37,910 bases of DNA, from contig JAFSPR010000057.1 in the NCBI GenBank assembly GCA_017451395.1, positions 1 to 37,910 of the forward strand, given 5' to 3'. The DNA comes from Bacteroidales bacterium. Lineage in GTDB: Bacteria > Bacteroidota > Bacteroidia > Bacteroidales > UBA932. Below are positions 21,498 to 31,700 of the stretch, piece after piece. Within the stretch, counting starts at the first letter, position 1. Each line of letters starts with the position of its first letter. A model generated the notes under the pieces. That model was given only the letters and a program-made list of their open reading frames with translations, searched no databases and had not been told where the DNA came from. Made by a program: the position numbers and the translations under genes.

Positions 21498-23053
21498 TGC
21501 TTGTAAATATTTATTCCGCAAAGATTATCGGCATTAAGGCCGTGCCTGTCAATGTTGAGATCAACATCACCCTTGGCGTTGGCCTGCACCTTGTAGGGCT
21601 GGCCGATGCCGCCGTCAAGGAGAGCCTTCTTCGCACAGTAACGGCCCTTCAGGCGCTGGGATTCCACGTTCCGGGAAAGAAAATTGTGATAAATCTGGCC
21701 CCGGCCGATATGCACAAGCAGGGCAGCGGCTACGACATCCCCATTGCGCTTGGGATAGTGGCGGCGTCCGGCCAGAGGGATATGCCCCTTCTTGGCAAAT
21801 ACCTCATTATGGGAGAGTTGGGCCTGGACGGAAGCGTGAGGTATGTGAGCGGATCCCTCCCTATGGTGGAACTGGCTATGGAAATGGGGTTCCGCGGATG
21901 CATCCTTCCGGAAGCGGCCGCGCTTGAGGCCGTGGACTACGCAGGAACGGAGATTTACGGGGTGAAAACGCTTGAGGACGTGCTCCGGATCCTTTCGGGC
22001 GTTCCTGCGCAGGACCTTCTGATATGGAATACGGAAGTGTACAGGGAGGCCCGTGAGAGGGCGATGAATCCTGAAAAGAGGTATATGGATTTCTCCGAGA
22101 TAATTGGCCAGGATGCGGCGCGACGGGGCGTGGAAGTAGCCGCGGCCGGCCAGCACAACGTACTTCTGGTTGGTGCACCTGGCAGCGGGAAAACGTCCCT
22201 TGCCAAGGCTATGGCGGGGATCCTGCCGCCGATGACCCTGGAGGAAAGCGCCACCACGTCAAAGATCTACTCCGTGGCGGGGACGTCGTCCGGGGGCCTG
22301 GGGCTCCTGCGGTCCCGGCCTTTCCGGGCGCCGCATATATCGGCCTCCAAGGCGGCGCTTCTTGGCGGCGGAAGCGGGGACAACATCCTTCCCGGGGAGG
22401 TGTCTCTTGCTACGGGCGGCATCCTTTTTCTTGACGAATTCTGCGAGGCGCCAAAGTCCATCCTGGAGGCGCTCCGAGGGCCGCTGGAGGACCGGAAAGT
22501 GTGCATTTCCCGCCTCAAGGCAAAGATTGAATACCCTGCTTCCTTTATGCTTGTGGCGGCGTCAAACCCCTGCCCTTGCGGCTATTACGGGGAGGGAGAC
22601 CGCTGCACCTGCACGCCAACGGTCCGTAACGCGTACCTTTCCAAACTGAGTGGCCCCATTATGGACAGGATAGACATTCAATTGTGGATGCATCCAGTTG
22701 AGACTCAGGCGCTTATAGCAGGGAAGAAGGCTGAGGCCTCAGATGCCGTGGCGGCAAGGGTAGTCCGCGCCCGGGAGATACAACTCCGGCGCTTCGAGGG
22801 GCTTGGGATCTACACCAATGCCGAGATGAGCGGGGCGCAACTGGAGGAGTTCTGCCCTTTATCGGCCCCCTGTAAAGACCTTCTTGAAAAGATAATCGAC
22901 CGCCAGGGGCTCAGCGCCCGCGCATACACCCGCATCATCAAGATTTCCCGCACCATCGCAGACCTCGCCGGCGTCCAGGACATCCTCCCTGAGCACCTTG
23001 CCGAAGCCGCCAGTTACCGTTTCCTTGACCGGCGGCATATAATGGGACTCTGA
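21497..23053 (+). CDS. comM: YifB/ComM-family Mg-chelatase-like AAA+ ATPase
   Basis: ComM is a helicase that helps branch migration of incoming DNA during natural transformation. This 518-residue protein has the N-terminal Lon-like ChlI domain (about 1-165, LHLVGLADAAVKES, INLAPADMHKQGSGYDIPIA) and a AAA+ domain. Walker A is GAPGSGKTS (226-234), RPFRAPHISASKAALLGGG follows, and Walker B is FLDE (311-314). A Cys-rich PCPCGYYGEGDRCTC insert and the C-terminal helical domain ending RHIMGL complete it. Length is normal. Similar genes exist in many non-competent bacteria, so a DNA-uptake role here is only possible. It starts on the stop of the lipoprotein gene and ends 1 base before the convergent CotH gene. 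Confidence 0.93.
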   Translation: MLVNIYSAKIIGIKAVPVNVEINITLGVGLHLVGLADAAVKESLLRTVTALQALGFHVPGKKIVINLAPADMHKQGSGYDIPIALGIVAASGQRDMPLLGKYLIMGELGLDGSVRYVSGSLPMVELAMEMGFRGCILPEAAALEAVDYAGTEIYGVKTLEDVLRILSGVPAQDLLIWNTEVYREARERAMNPEKRYMDFSEIIGQDAARRGVEVAAAGQHNVLLVGAPGSGKTSLAKAMAGILPPMTLEESATTSKIYSVAGTSSGGLGLLRSRPFRAPHISASKAALLGGGSGDNILPGEVSLATGGILFLDEFCEAPKSILEALRGPLEDRKVCISRLKAKIEYPASFMLVAASNPCPCGYYGEGDRCTCTPTVRNAYLSKLSGPIMDRIDIQLWMHPVETQALIAGKKAEASDAVAARVVRAREIQLRRFEGLGIYTNAEMSGAQLEEFCPLSAPCKDLLEKIIDRQGLSARAYTRIIKISRTIADLAGVQDILPEHLAEAASYRFLDRRHIMGL

Positions 23054-23054
23054 C

Positions 23055-24638
23055 CTATAGATTATCCAGCACAAATTGGAGGTGGATGTTGTAGTTTTTC
23101 TTGATGCGGGCAACGGCTTCGTGGAAGGACATCCGTTCATCTCCGTTGATGATCTGGCCGCCGTTCATTGAAGCGTCTTCGGCGGGATTCCACAGTTTGA
23201 AATTGAGTTTTGCACTCTCCGTAAGAAGGGCTTCGCACTCATCTATGTAATCCGGGATGGTCTGAAGCTGAGGAAGGAGTTCCCTGATACGGTCCCTGGT
23301 CTTTTGAAGAAAAGCCGGGTCTTGGAACAGGCGGTCATACCAGATGGCATGGCGGTTTATGAGGCGCCTGTCTCCGCCTGTAGTGTCAAATGTAAGCACT
23401 CCCCAGTCAAAGTCCCAGCAGGGACCGGCAACCAGTTTTCCGCCCTTGTCCTTGTGGATGAACACGCTTCCGGGATTACCTAGTTCGTGGTTTGTCATTA
23501 CTTCAAAGACTATCCAGTAATCTATGAAGGAATCTACGTCAATATATCTGGCATAACCATTTGAAGGGTCCTTGAAATTGTTGCCGTAAATGGCATCGGA
23601 AGCGGCTGCTATGTAGTTTTTAATGAATGTCTTCTTCTCCTGGGTGAGTTCGGAGGGGTCATCGGGGTCGGGATGTTTCACCGCAAACGGAATATTATGG
23701 TCCTTCCACTGGAAAGTGTTGTCATTATGGAAGTCAAGTTCCAGAAGGTAACCGTCGTTTTTGTCAATGTTGACACGGTCTCCGTCCACCCTCACCTGCT
23801 CTATGAGGAGGTAGTTCCCCACGTGCCTGCCGTTGAGGACCAGTTCCACGGTCTGGCTTCTGGGAGTCCAGGCAAGGCGCGTCATAGAAGACACCTTCAT
23901 TGCCACCATATTGCGCATCATAGTGCGGTCCATAAAGTTTGCAAGAAGTACCCAGCGCTTGTGCTCCGGGTAGCCGAATATGGACGCCTTCTCCTCCAGT
24001 TTCACAAGAAAGGGCTTCTTGGGCCACTCCCAGGTGGTATTTCCGCGGCCGCGGATGCTGCAGTTCATTTCCTGAAGGCCTTCAATGGCATCCGTCCCTA
24101 CTATTGAGATCTTTGCGTCAACATACGTCTCCTTTGAAGTTATTGCCTTGCCGCCATCTGTATCTACAAAAACCACGGGGAGGCCCGTGTGAACCATTCC
24201 AGGCTTGTAGGTTTTACCCACAACCATAAAATTCGCAGACTGAACGGCCACCCCATCCTTATCTTTGACACGAAGCTTAACCGTTCGGTTGTAGCTCTCG
24301 TCCTTGGTGTCATTCTGGACTATGGCAACATAGCTTCCGGGATTCTGGTCCTTTTCAAATGATTCAAGATGGAAACGGGAAGGGACATTGCCGTCCGTGC
24401 CAAGAAGCGTCACTTCCTGTAACTGACAGTCAGGATCCTCAACGGTGAAATGAAGGGGAGCGCTGCCGCCCGGCTCCAAAGTGACAATGCTGTCTATTAT
24501 GGTTATAGACTTAAGGGAAGGAGCAGAAGACTCCTCCTCCTGCTGCTGAGGGGTCTCCTCTTCCGGAGCAGGCTCTGGCGTCTTGGCGCAGGCAAATGCC
24601 AGCGCCAAAACAGCCATATATGCAAGAAATCGTTTCAT
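23055..24638 (-). CDS. CotH kinase-family lipoprotein
   Basis: The protein (527 residues) has a lipoprotein signal (Cys17) and a Pro/Glu-rich linker (about 20-40). An Ig-like segment (about 42-145) and a CotH kinase-like domain (about 150-480) follow. CotH signatures seen are SIRGRGNTTWEWPKKPFLVKL, LLANFMDRTMMRN, NYLLIEQVRVDGDRV, GYLLELDF and GPCWDFDWG. The last two resemble the catalytic and metal-binding Asp motifs of CotH, an atypical protein kinase first known in spore coats. A surface kinase as the last gene of a glycan locus is unusual. It overlaps the GH16 gene by one base (TGATG) and so is expressed with it. Its target might be a surface protein of the same locus; this is inference. 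Confidence 0.85.
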   Translation of the reverse strand: MKRFLAYMAVLALAFACAKTPEPAPEEETPQQQEEESSAPSLKSITIIDSIVTLEPGGSAPLHFTVEDPDCQLQEVTLLGTDGNVPSRFHLESFEKDQNPGSYVAIVQNDTKDESYNRTVKLRVKDKDGVAVQSANFMVVGKTYKPGMVHTGLPVVFVDTDGGKAITSKETYVDAKISIVGTDAIEGLQEMNCSIRGRGNTTWEWPKKPFLVKLEEKASIFGYPEHKRWVLLANFMDRTMMRNMVAMKVSSMTRLAWTPRSQTVELVLNGRHVGNYLLIEQVRVDGDRVNIDKNDGYLLELDFHNDNTFQWKDHNIPFAVKHPDPDDPSELTQEKKTFIKNYIAAASDAIYGNNFKDPSNGYARYIDVDSFIDYWIVFEVMTNHELGNPGSVFIHKDKGGKLVAGPCWDFDWGVLTFDTTGGDRRLINRHAIWYDRLFQDPAFLQKTRDRIRELLPQLQTIPDYIDECEALLTESAKLNFKLWNPAEDASMNGGQIINGDERMSFHEAVARIKKNYNIHLQFVLDNL

Positions 24639-25738
24639 CAGTTTTTCTGGAAGACACGGACGTAGTCTACCTCCATTGCTGTGGGAAGGCAGGACTCGTC
24701 AACTCCCTGGGCGCCGCCCCAGTTTCCGCCCCAAGCCAGGTTGAGGATAATATAGAACGGCTTGTAGAAAGGCCAGTAGTCGTGTCCCTGACCATTGTTA
24801 CGGTAGGTTAGAATGGATTTTCCGTCCTGATAGAAGGTCATATAGTCTTCCGTCCATTCCATTGCATAAACGTGGAATGATGTCTGTGAACCGGCAACGT
24901 ATCTTTCAGAATGCTCTGTAGGGGTGCCTCCGTTGTTGTAACGGTTACAGTGGATGGAAGCGCTGCAATAATCGGCGTGATATCCTACTTCCTCCATAAT
25001 GTCTATCTCGCCGTCCTTGGGCCAGCCCGTAAACTGTGAGGGCATCATCCAGAATGCAGGCCAGGTGCCTTTTCCTGAAGGAAGTTTTAACGACGCCTCG
25101 ATCCAGCCGTACGTCCAGCTCTTACGAGTGTTAAGACGTACGGACCGGACCTTGCCGTCTATTTTCTTTGCGTGAACTTTCAGGGTGCCGTTGGAGACTT
25201 CGGCTATCTTTACGCCATTGTACTCGCCGGCAACATAATCCTGTAGTTCATTGTTACCCCATCCGCCATCACCGGTCTGGTATTTCCAGTCGGCAGTTGC
25301 AGGCAGGCCCTCGTAGTCATCGAATTCATCGTGCCATACGAGCGTGTAGCCCTCAGGGGTCTCGATCCCTGTTTCCACGGGATCGAGACCGGGCTGCACT
25401 ATGGGCAGATATGCCCTTGTCTGTCCTACTTTGATAACCACCTTCCCTTCACGTGTTGCAGTAAGGGTATTGGGCTTTACCTTCACGGTAAAATTGCCCT
25501 CAGTGGCCACTGAATAAGGGGGCTCAATGCTGGTTACCCAATCATCCTCGCTGTAAACCTGGATACCGGCTGCTGAAGATGTGACGTAGAACTTGAGCTC
25601 TCCTCCGGGCTGTTCGAATTCCAGCTTTTCCGGTGAGAAGGCTATACTGTTCTCAGGAACCTCAGCAGCAGGCTGGGGAGCACAGCAAATTGCAAGAAAG
25701 ATGAATGGAATGGCTGTCAAAGTATGGATGGGTTTCAT
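24638..25738 (-). CDS. GH16 endo-beta-glucanase lipoprotein with BACON domain
   Basis: I set the start at 25738 (366 residues) because it gives a signal sequence with a Cys pair (18-19); upstream codons in the frame lie inside the preceding gene. A BACON-type domain covers about 32-115, a module that often lifts the enzyme off the cell surface. The GH16 domain (about 130-366) holds the catalytic motif EIDIME (244-249, nucleophile Glu244, helper Asp246, acid/base Glu249). This is the methionine-bulged form usual in laminarinases and related beta-1,3(4)-glucanases. GWIEASLKLPSGKGTWPAFWMMP lies before it. The protein would cut glucan at the surface to feed SusCD. It is 7 bases downstream of the SGBP gene. 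Confidence 0.93.
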   Translation of the reverse strand: MKPIHTLTAIPFIFLAICCAPQPAAEVPENSIAFSPEKLEFEQPGGELKFYVTSSAAGIQVYSEDDWVTSIEPPYSVATEGNFTVKVKPNTLTATREGKVVIKVGQTRAYLPIVQPGLDPVETGIETPEGYTLVWHDEFDDYEGLPATADWKYQTGDGGWGNNELQDYVAGEYNGVKIAEVSNGTLKVHAKKIDGKVRSVRLNTRKSWTYGWIEASLKLPSGKGTWPAFWMMPSQFTGWPKDGEIDIMEEVGYHADYCSASIHCNRYNNGGTPTEHSERYVAGSQTSFHVYAMEWTEDYMTFYQDGKSILTYRNNGQGHDYWPFYKPFYIILNLAWGGNWGGAQGVDESCLPTAMEVDYVRVFQKN

Positions 25739-25745
25739 AGTCCAA

Positions 25746-27212
25746 TTATTTGTTGTATTCCTGGAGGCAGATGTCCTTGATGGTGACAACTGCGCCTGCG
25801 GCATTGCCGCCGAAGTCGAAGATAAGGTTGATGTTGTCGCAGGAAACACCGGAGATCACAGGAGAAGTGACAACGGTATCGGTTCCTGCAGCAATTGTCA
25901 GGGCGCCTTTCTCCCAGATAGTCTCACCTTCGTGCTTGGGACCGCCGGCAGCATACTTCTCAATCTTGAAGAATGCAGGAGTATCCACACTTGCAGTGAA
26001 TTTAATCTGGAGAGCATATTTCTTCTCTTCACTGAGAGCGATGAAGCTGCCTTCATTGGGGAACATAAAGAACTGGTTCATCCACTGGCTTGTAGTAGCG
26101 TTCTCATAAGTTACTGCATAGGAGTTGCCGCTCTTCACCATAAAGGGAACTTCCGTTGTCTCAACCTCGGTGCCGTTCCATTCGCTGCCATTGCAGCTGT
26201 AATAGAAGAATTTCTCGCCGTTGGCATCAACCACTGCCTTCCAGAGGTTGGCAGCGCCGTTTACATCAAATACGAAGGAAGGATCAACCTCGGTGCCGGG
26301 CTCCGGTTCGGGTTCCGGTTCGGGTTCGGGAATCACTTTGTCGGGGGCGTTGGTGCCGTCATCATTGGCGTGATCCTTAAGGGTGATGCGTGTGATGGAA
26401 ACCTCCGTGCCTTCTGCGGCCCAGCCAAAGTCAAATACCATCTTTACGGCAGCGGCGTCAATACCGGGAACATCCTTCATATAGAAGATGTTTTCACCTT
26501 CCTGCATATCTTCCTGCTCAACAAAGAGGAAGTTGTCGTCACTTGTTGTGTCGGTGAGCTTGAAGGTAACACCGCCGCAAAGCTTGTTGACGGACACTAT
26601 GCAGGAGAAATCATAGTGCTTATCGGAAGAGAGGGAGACGTCTGCTCCGGGAACAAGGTGGAGCTGTGCCTGCCACTGACCGTTGCAAGTGCTGTTAATG
26701 GTAAGGGTATAAGGATTGATGGTGAAAGGAAGAGCAATCTCTCCGCCCCAACCCGGGCTGTGCCAGGTGTAACTCTTATCCATACCTGCATCTTCACCAA
26801 CTTTCCAGATATTGTACTGGGAGTTGTAGTTGAATCCGTTCCAACCCTGCTGTCCCTCAACTGTAAACTCAGCCTCGGAGTAATCTGCAGACTGGCCGGA
26901 AGCGTTGCTCACATACATACGTACCTTGAAAGTACCAGCATCGAAGAAGGTCTTCTGGAAACCGTTACCGGTACCTGCAAACACAAACTCTCCGGACTCG
27001 TTGGTCTGCCAGATAGGAATGAGACCGGTTACGCCATCGGGAAGGGAGAAAGTCACAACTGTTCCATCGACTTTAACTACAGGAGTGATACCTGCAGCAG
27101 AAGGAAGGGTTGCTCCGCCGGGGGTATCGGAATTACCGCCACTGGGCTTGGTGCAGGCTGCTGTTGCTATTACAAGTGCAGCGATGCTCAAAAAAGCGAA
27201 AATCTTTTTCAT
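25746..27212 (-). CDS. Surface glycan-binding lipoprotein (SusE/F position)
   Basis: This 488-residue lipoprotein (signal ending ATAAC, Cys20) follows susD, where SusE/SGBP genes usually sit. A PKD-like domain (about 40-118) is followed by two related beta-sandwich modules (about 120-290 and 315-488). Each ends in a matching block: VFDFGWAAEGTEVSITRITLKD and IFDFGGNAAGAVVTIKDICLQE. This suggests an internal duplication of a carbohydrate-binding module. A linker made of Glu-Pro repeats (EPEPEPEPEPG, about 299-309) separates them. Its role would be to hold beta-glucan at the surface for GH16 and SusD. SGBP sequences diverge strongly, so the family assignment rests mostly on position and architecture. 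Confidence 0.8.
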   Translation of the reverse strand: MKKIFAFLSIAALVIATAACTKPSGGNSDTPGGATLPSAAGITPVVKVDGTVVTFSLPDGVTGLIPIWQTNESGEFVFAGTGNGFQKTFFDAGTFKVRMYVSNASGQSADYSEAEFTVEGQQGWNGFNYNSQYNIWKVGEDAGMDKSYTWHSPGWGGEIALPFTINPYTLTINSTCNGQWQAQLHLVPGADVSLSSDKHYDFSCIVSVNKLCGGVTFKLTDTTSDDNFLFVEQEDMQEGENIFYMKDVPGIDAAAVKMVFDFGWAAEGTEVSITRITLKDHANDDGTNAPDKVIPEPEPEPEPEPGTEVDPSFVFDVNGAANLWKAVVDANGEKFFYYSCNGSEWNGTEVETTEVPFMVKSGNSYAVTYENATTSQWMNQFFMFPNEGSFIALSEEKKYALQIKFTASVDTPAFFKIEKYAAGGPKHEGETIWEKGALTIAAGTDTVVTSPVISGVSCDNINLIFDFGGNAAGAVVTIKDICLQEYNK

Positions 27213-27237
27213 TTTGTTTGTTATTGGTTAATGGTTT

Positions 27238-28755
27238 TTAATAATTATTCTGATTGAGTGTCCCAAGTGCTGCGTCTATCTCGCTCTGCGGGATGGGGAG
27301 ATATTTCTTGCTCTCGGACCAGGTGTTTGTGCGGTAGCCGTAGGTGTCAGGGACAAGTACGGTGGGGGCGTCACCCCAACGGACCAGATCCCAGTAGCGC
27401 TTACCCTCGCCGACGAATTCCAGACGGCGCTCCTGCTTGATGTTTGCAAGGGTTGCGTCAACTGTATCAGTAAGACCGGCGCGGTTATGAACCTTGTTCA
27501 GCCAGATCTTGGCGTTGGTGGGATCGCTGGCCAGGGCAAGCTCCGCAGCGTTCAGCAGGGTTTCGGAGAAGCGATAGATGCGATAGTTGTTGCCAAAGCG
27601 CATATCGGGGGCGCCGTCTCCGGTATTGTACTCGGACTGAAGGCCCTGATATTTTTCAAGGAAGTATCCGGTGTCCTGATAACGCTTTTCATAAGCATTT
27701 ACCGTTGCGTCGTAGCAAGTGGCGGCGCGACGGGTATCCGTTGCCTTGAACATCTCCACGGTTTCTTTGCGAACAGGTGCGAATCCCCAGCCGGCCTTAT
27801 GGTCATCGGCACCCTCTGCCATATTATAAGGGCCGATAAGCTGAGGAAGGATGGTTCCGCCTGCGCCAAGCACGTTGTCGTAGGAACGTACTTGGGCATC
27901 GGCCTTGTAGGCAATCTCAAAGATTGACTCCTTGCTCCACTCGCCTTCCGGCTTGAAGATGGTGCCATAATCGTCCACAAGGTCATATTCGGTAGAACCA
28001 ATGATTTCCTTCATATAATCAAGGGCCTTGGTATAGCGGGACTCGTCCTTCTGGTACATTACAAGTTCTGCGTAAAGCATATAGGCAAATGCCTTGGTAA
28101 GGTAACCGGCCTTTGCGTCGGGCTGCCTCATAGGCAGTGCATCAATGGCGATAGCGCCCTCAAGGTCGGCAATAATCTTGCCATAAACTTCGTCGGCGGT
28201 GAACTGGGTGCCGATATAAGGGTCCTCAAGGTTGGTCTCGTAGTACACGATGTTGCCCCAGAATTTCCAGAGCCAGCTATAGTAGTACACCCTGAGAAGC
28301 CTGGCCTGTTCAAGGATAAGGGACTCTTCCGTGTCATCTATTTCTCCGGCGCCCTTGGTCCATCCGGTATACTGGATAAGGTCATTGCACCTTTTTACAC
28401 CGGAATAACCGCAGGTCCAGATGGAAGTCATACAGGCTGTGGGAAGAGCCTCGAAGTTCATCATAAGGTGCCAGTACTGGTTGTCGGTCTTGCTCTCGCC
28501 GCCTACCCAGATTTGATCGGCCATAATGTCGCTCATAATCATAAGCGGATTGTACTGCCCGTTGGCCCAGTCTGTCCAGTGAAGGGGGGCATAAGCGGCC
28601 ACCAAGGCCTCCTGGAGGTGGTCTTTAGTTACAAAATATTCCTCTATAGGCTGCGCTGTGGGATTTTCCACGGTAAGGAACTTGTTCCCGCAGGAAGTGG
28701 CAGCAAAGAGAGCGGATGCTAATGCGACTGCTGAAAGTATATTTCTTGTTTTCAT
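27238..28755 (-). CDS. susD: SusD/RagB-family outer-membrane nutrient-binding lipoprotein
   Basis: The protein has 505 residues from the ATG at 28755, preferred over 28770 because a strong GGAGGG lies 7 bases before it and the signal peptide then starts MKTRNILSAVALASALFAATSCG (lipobox Cys22). The SusD fold is TPR-like with typical elements: FLTVENPTAQPIEEYF near the mature N-terminus, then LLRVYYYSWLWKFWGNIVYY, GYLTKAFAYMLYAELVMY and the C-terminal RRLEFVGEGKRYWDLVRWGDA. It works as a lid on SusC and delivers glucan oligosaccharides. The gene begins 17 bases after the susC stop. The protein is complete. Confidence 0.95.
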   Translation of the reverse strand: MKTRNILSAVALASALFAATSCGNKFLTVENPTAQPIEEYFVTKDHLQEALVAAYAPLHWTDWANGQYNPLMIMSDIMADQIWVGGESKTDNQYWHLMMNFEALPTACMTSIWTCGYSGVKRCNDLIQYTGWTKGAGEIDDTEESLILEQARLLRVYYYSWLWKFWGNIVYYETNLEDPYIGTQFTADEVYGKIIADLEGAIAIDALPMRQPDAKAGYLTKAFAYMLYAELVMYQKDESRYTKALDYMKEIIGSTEYDLVDDYGTIFKPEGEWSKESIFEIAYKADAQVRSYDNVLGAGGTILPQLIGPYNMAEGADDHKAGWGFAPVRKETVEMFKATDTRRAATCYDATVNAYEKRYQDTGYFLEKYQGLQSEYNTGDGAPDMRFGNNYRIYRFSETLLNAAELALASDPTNAKIWLNKVHNRAGLTDTVDATLANIKQERRLEFVGEGKRYWDLVRWGDAPTVLVPDTYGYRTNTWSESKKYLPIPQSEIDAALGTLNQNNY

Positions 28756-28762
28756 TTCTTTT

Positions 28763-28768
28763 CCCTCC
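28763..28768 (-). promoter_or_regulatory. Strong Shine-Dalgarno that fixes the susD start
   Basis: GGAGGG on the minus strand lies 7 bases before the ATG at 28755, and its first base overlaps the alternative ATG at 28770. Strong sites of this type are uncommon in this window, so it decides the start. Confidence 0.75.
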
Positions 28769-28772
28769 ATTT

Positions 28773-31700
28773 TTAGAATGCGACACTGATGCCTGCGGTA
28801 AAGGTGCGTGCCTGGGGATAAACACCGTAATCAATGCCCAGGGATGTTCCGCCGGAAGCAATTTCCGGATCAAAACCGTGATAACCCGTAAGGGTAAGAA
28901 GGTTTTCGGCGGCAATGTAGACGCGTACATTGGAGATGAGTATCTTGCGTGTAAGGGATTCCGGCAGGGTGTAACCAATCTGTATATTCTTGATACGGGC
29001 ATAAGAACCGTCATACACGTAAAGGTCGGAAGAAACCCAGTTGAACTTATCACCGATAACAAACCTGGGGATTCTGTTGGAGGTGCCTTCACCGGTCCAT
29101 CTGTCAAGCATATAGGAAGGAAGGTTGACGGAACGGATATCCGTGCGGCGGGTGCAGTCATACACCTGTACTCCGGCAACGCCCTGGATGAGCATTGAGA
29201 AATCTATTCCCTTCCAACTTGCCTGAAGATTGAGGCCGAATGTCCAGTCGGGGGTACCCTTTCCAATATAGGTACGGTCATTGTCATCAATGATTCCGTC
29301 GTTGTTGAGGTCCTTGAAACGGACGTCTCCGGGTGCGGCCTTGGGCTGGATGGGCTTGGCTTCTCCGGTTTCAGGATTTGTCCACACATAGGATGCAATC
29401 TCACCGGCATTCTGGAAAATACCGTCACTCTGGTATCCGTAGAAGAACGGGAAAGGATAGCCGTTTTCTGCGCGTGAGATGGTTCCTACACCCTGGAAGG
29501 AGTCATAGTTGGCCCAACCTGTGTCGTTACCAAGCTTCACGAGTTTATTCTTGAGATATGTTGCATTTGCATTGGCCCTGAAATTCCAGTCTCCAACGGA
29601 AAGCTTGTAGCCAAGTTCAAATTCAACACCGCTGTTGGCCATAATGCCAACATTGCCGATAGGTTTGCTTTCTCCCACATAGGAAGGGATGGGCATAGTC
29701 ATAAGCATACCGTCCGTAAGCTTGTAGTAGTAGTCTACGGTAAAGGTGAGCTTGTTCCCAAAGAATCCAAGGTCAAGGCCTACGTCGGTCTGGCTGGAGG
29801 TTTCCCAGCGGAGGCTCCTGTTTGCAAGGCCGCTGGCCTTTACGCCGATAGCCTCTGACTGGTCCTTTCCGTAGAAATAGTTGTTATTTCCCTCCGTAAG
29901 CACGGTGTAGCCAAAGTTACCGATATTCTCGTTACCGTTCTGGCCCCAGGATGCACGGAGTTTGGCGTTGCTGAGAACGGGAGTCAATCCCTGCATAAAC
30001 TCCTCTTTCCAGATGTTCCAGCCAAGGGAGAAGGAAGGGAATGTGGCCCAGTGATTATTGGAGCCGAAGCGGCTTGAACCGTCGTGACGTACAGTGGCCT
30101 CGGCCATATAGCGCTCTCCGTAGTTGTAACTTACACGCGCAAAGTAGGATGCCAGTTTAGCCTGGGCATAGGGGGCACCCCAACCATTGCGGTCGCCATC
30201 GGCCTGGAGACCGTTGGTGTAGTCAATATAGGGCTTGTGGATATCCTTGAGGAATTTGGAAGAGGCGCCAAGATATGCGCCGTTTGAGGCTTTGGCCGAC
30301 TGGCCAAGAAGGGCGGTGATGCTGTGCTTGCCAAACTCCCTGCTGTATGTGAGGGTGTTTTCAACCTGCCAGACCAGTGAATGACAGGCCGATGATGAGG
30401 CGTAGGACTCCGTTGCCTGCTGGCTGCTGCTGAGATAGAAGACATCTGAATAGCCGTCGTCTCCCCAGAATGAGAGGTCAAGGCCAAGGGCGCTCCTGAA
30501 TTTGAGGCCCTCGATGATCTGGAGTTCTCCGCTGAATCCGCCCACGAACTTGTGGCTCCATCCCTTTGTCCCGGGGAGGGAGAGAGCGGCCACGGGATTC
30601 ACCATTTCATTGTATCCGCCGCCGGGGACGGTGTACATCCTGCCATCTGCGCCGTAAAGCATTCCGGCAGCACCGTAAGTTGCAATCTGGTCTGCGGCCT
30701 CCTGCTCATTTGCATAGACGTTGAGGATAGGAGAAAGGGCCACGGCAGAACCAAGGGGAGAGCCCCAGGTGGAGTTGGTGGCAATGCCGGTAGATGTAAT
30801 ATAGGCGTAGGAGAGGTTGCTGCCCAGAGTTAATTTATTGAGGAAACTGCGGTCCTTCGTCCTGTCAAATACGTCATAGGTAGTGTTGCTCCTGAGGGTA
30901 AGACGGTCATAGTTGGACCTTCCCACATTACCGCCGATGATACCCTTCTGGCTGATATAGCCAAGAGAAAGATAGTAGTTTACCTTGTCCGATGCGCCGC
31001 TTACGCTCAGCTCGTGCTGGACCTGGGGAGCATTCTTGAAGAAAATCTCATCCTGCCAGTCTGTGCCTGCGCCAAAGCTTGAAGGATCGGCATACTTGGG
31101 AGCCTGTCCGGAATTCATCATTCCCTCGTTCACCATCATTGCGTATTGGGAAGCATTGAGGACACTGAGCTTTTTCCAGGGGCTGGAAATACCATAGGAG
31201 AAGTCATAGTTTATCCTGGCTGCTCCTTTGGTGCCCTTCTTGGTGGTAACAAGGATGACGCCGTTGGCTGCACGTGCACCGTAAACGGCACCGGAAGCTG
31301 CGTCCTTGAGCACTTCGATGGACTCGATATCTGATGGGTTCAGATAATCGATACCGCCTTCGATAGGCATTCCGTCAACAATGTAGAGGGGGTCAGAATT
31401 ATTGATGGTACCGGTACCACGGACGCGGATTCTTGCGGCTGCGCCGGGCTGGCCGGAAGAAGATGTTACGTTAACACCTGCTGCAAGTCCCTTGAGGGCA
31501 TTGTCAACACGTACGGGAGCTGTTTTCCCAAGTTCATCGGATGAGACCTTGGCTATGGAAGCGGTAACTACGCTCTTTTTCTGAACGCCGTATCCCACAA
31601 CCACAACGTCGTCAAGCATAATGGTGTCTTCTTCAATGATGATGACGGCGGAATCTGAAGCCGGAACCTTCTTGGTGACATACCCGATGGATGAAACCTC

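Noticed and set aside
25739-25849. A longer start for the GH16 protein at 25849.
   Set aside because: It would add 37 residues overlapping the SGBP gene with no signal peptide at the start; the ATG at 25738 gives a proper export signal.
25593-27257. A 554-residue plus-strand open frame opposite the SGBP and GH16 genes.
   Set aside because: It is antisense to two well-supported genes; its repeated Val/Gly/Leu-rich text is what reverse reading of their codons gives.
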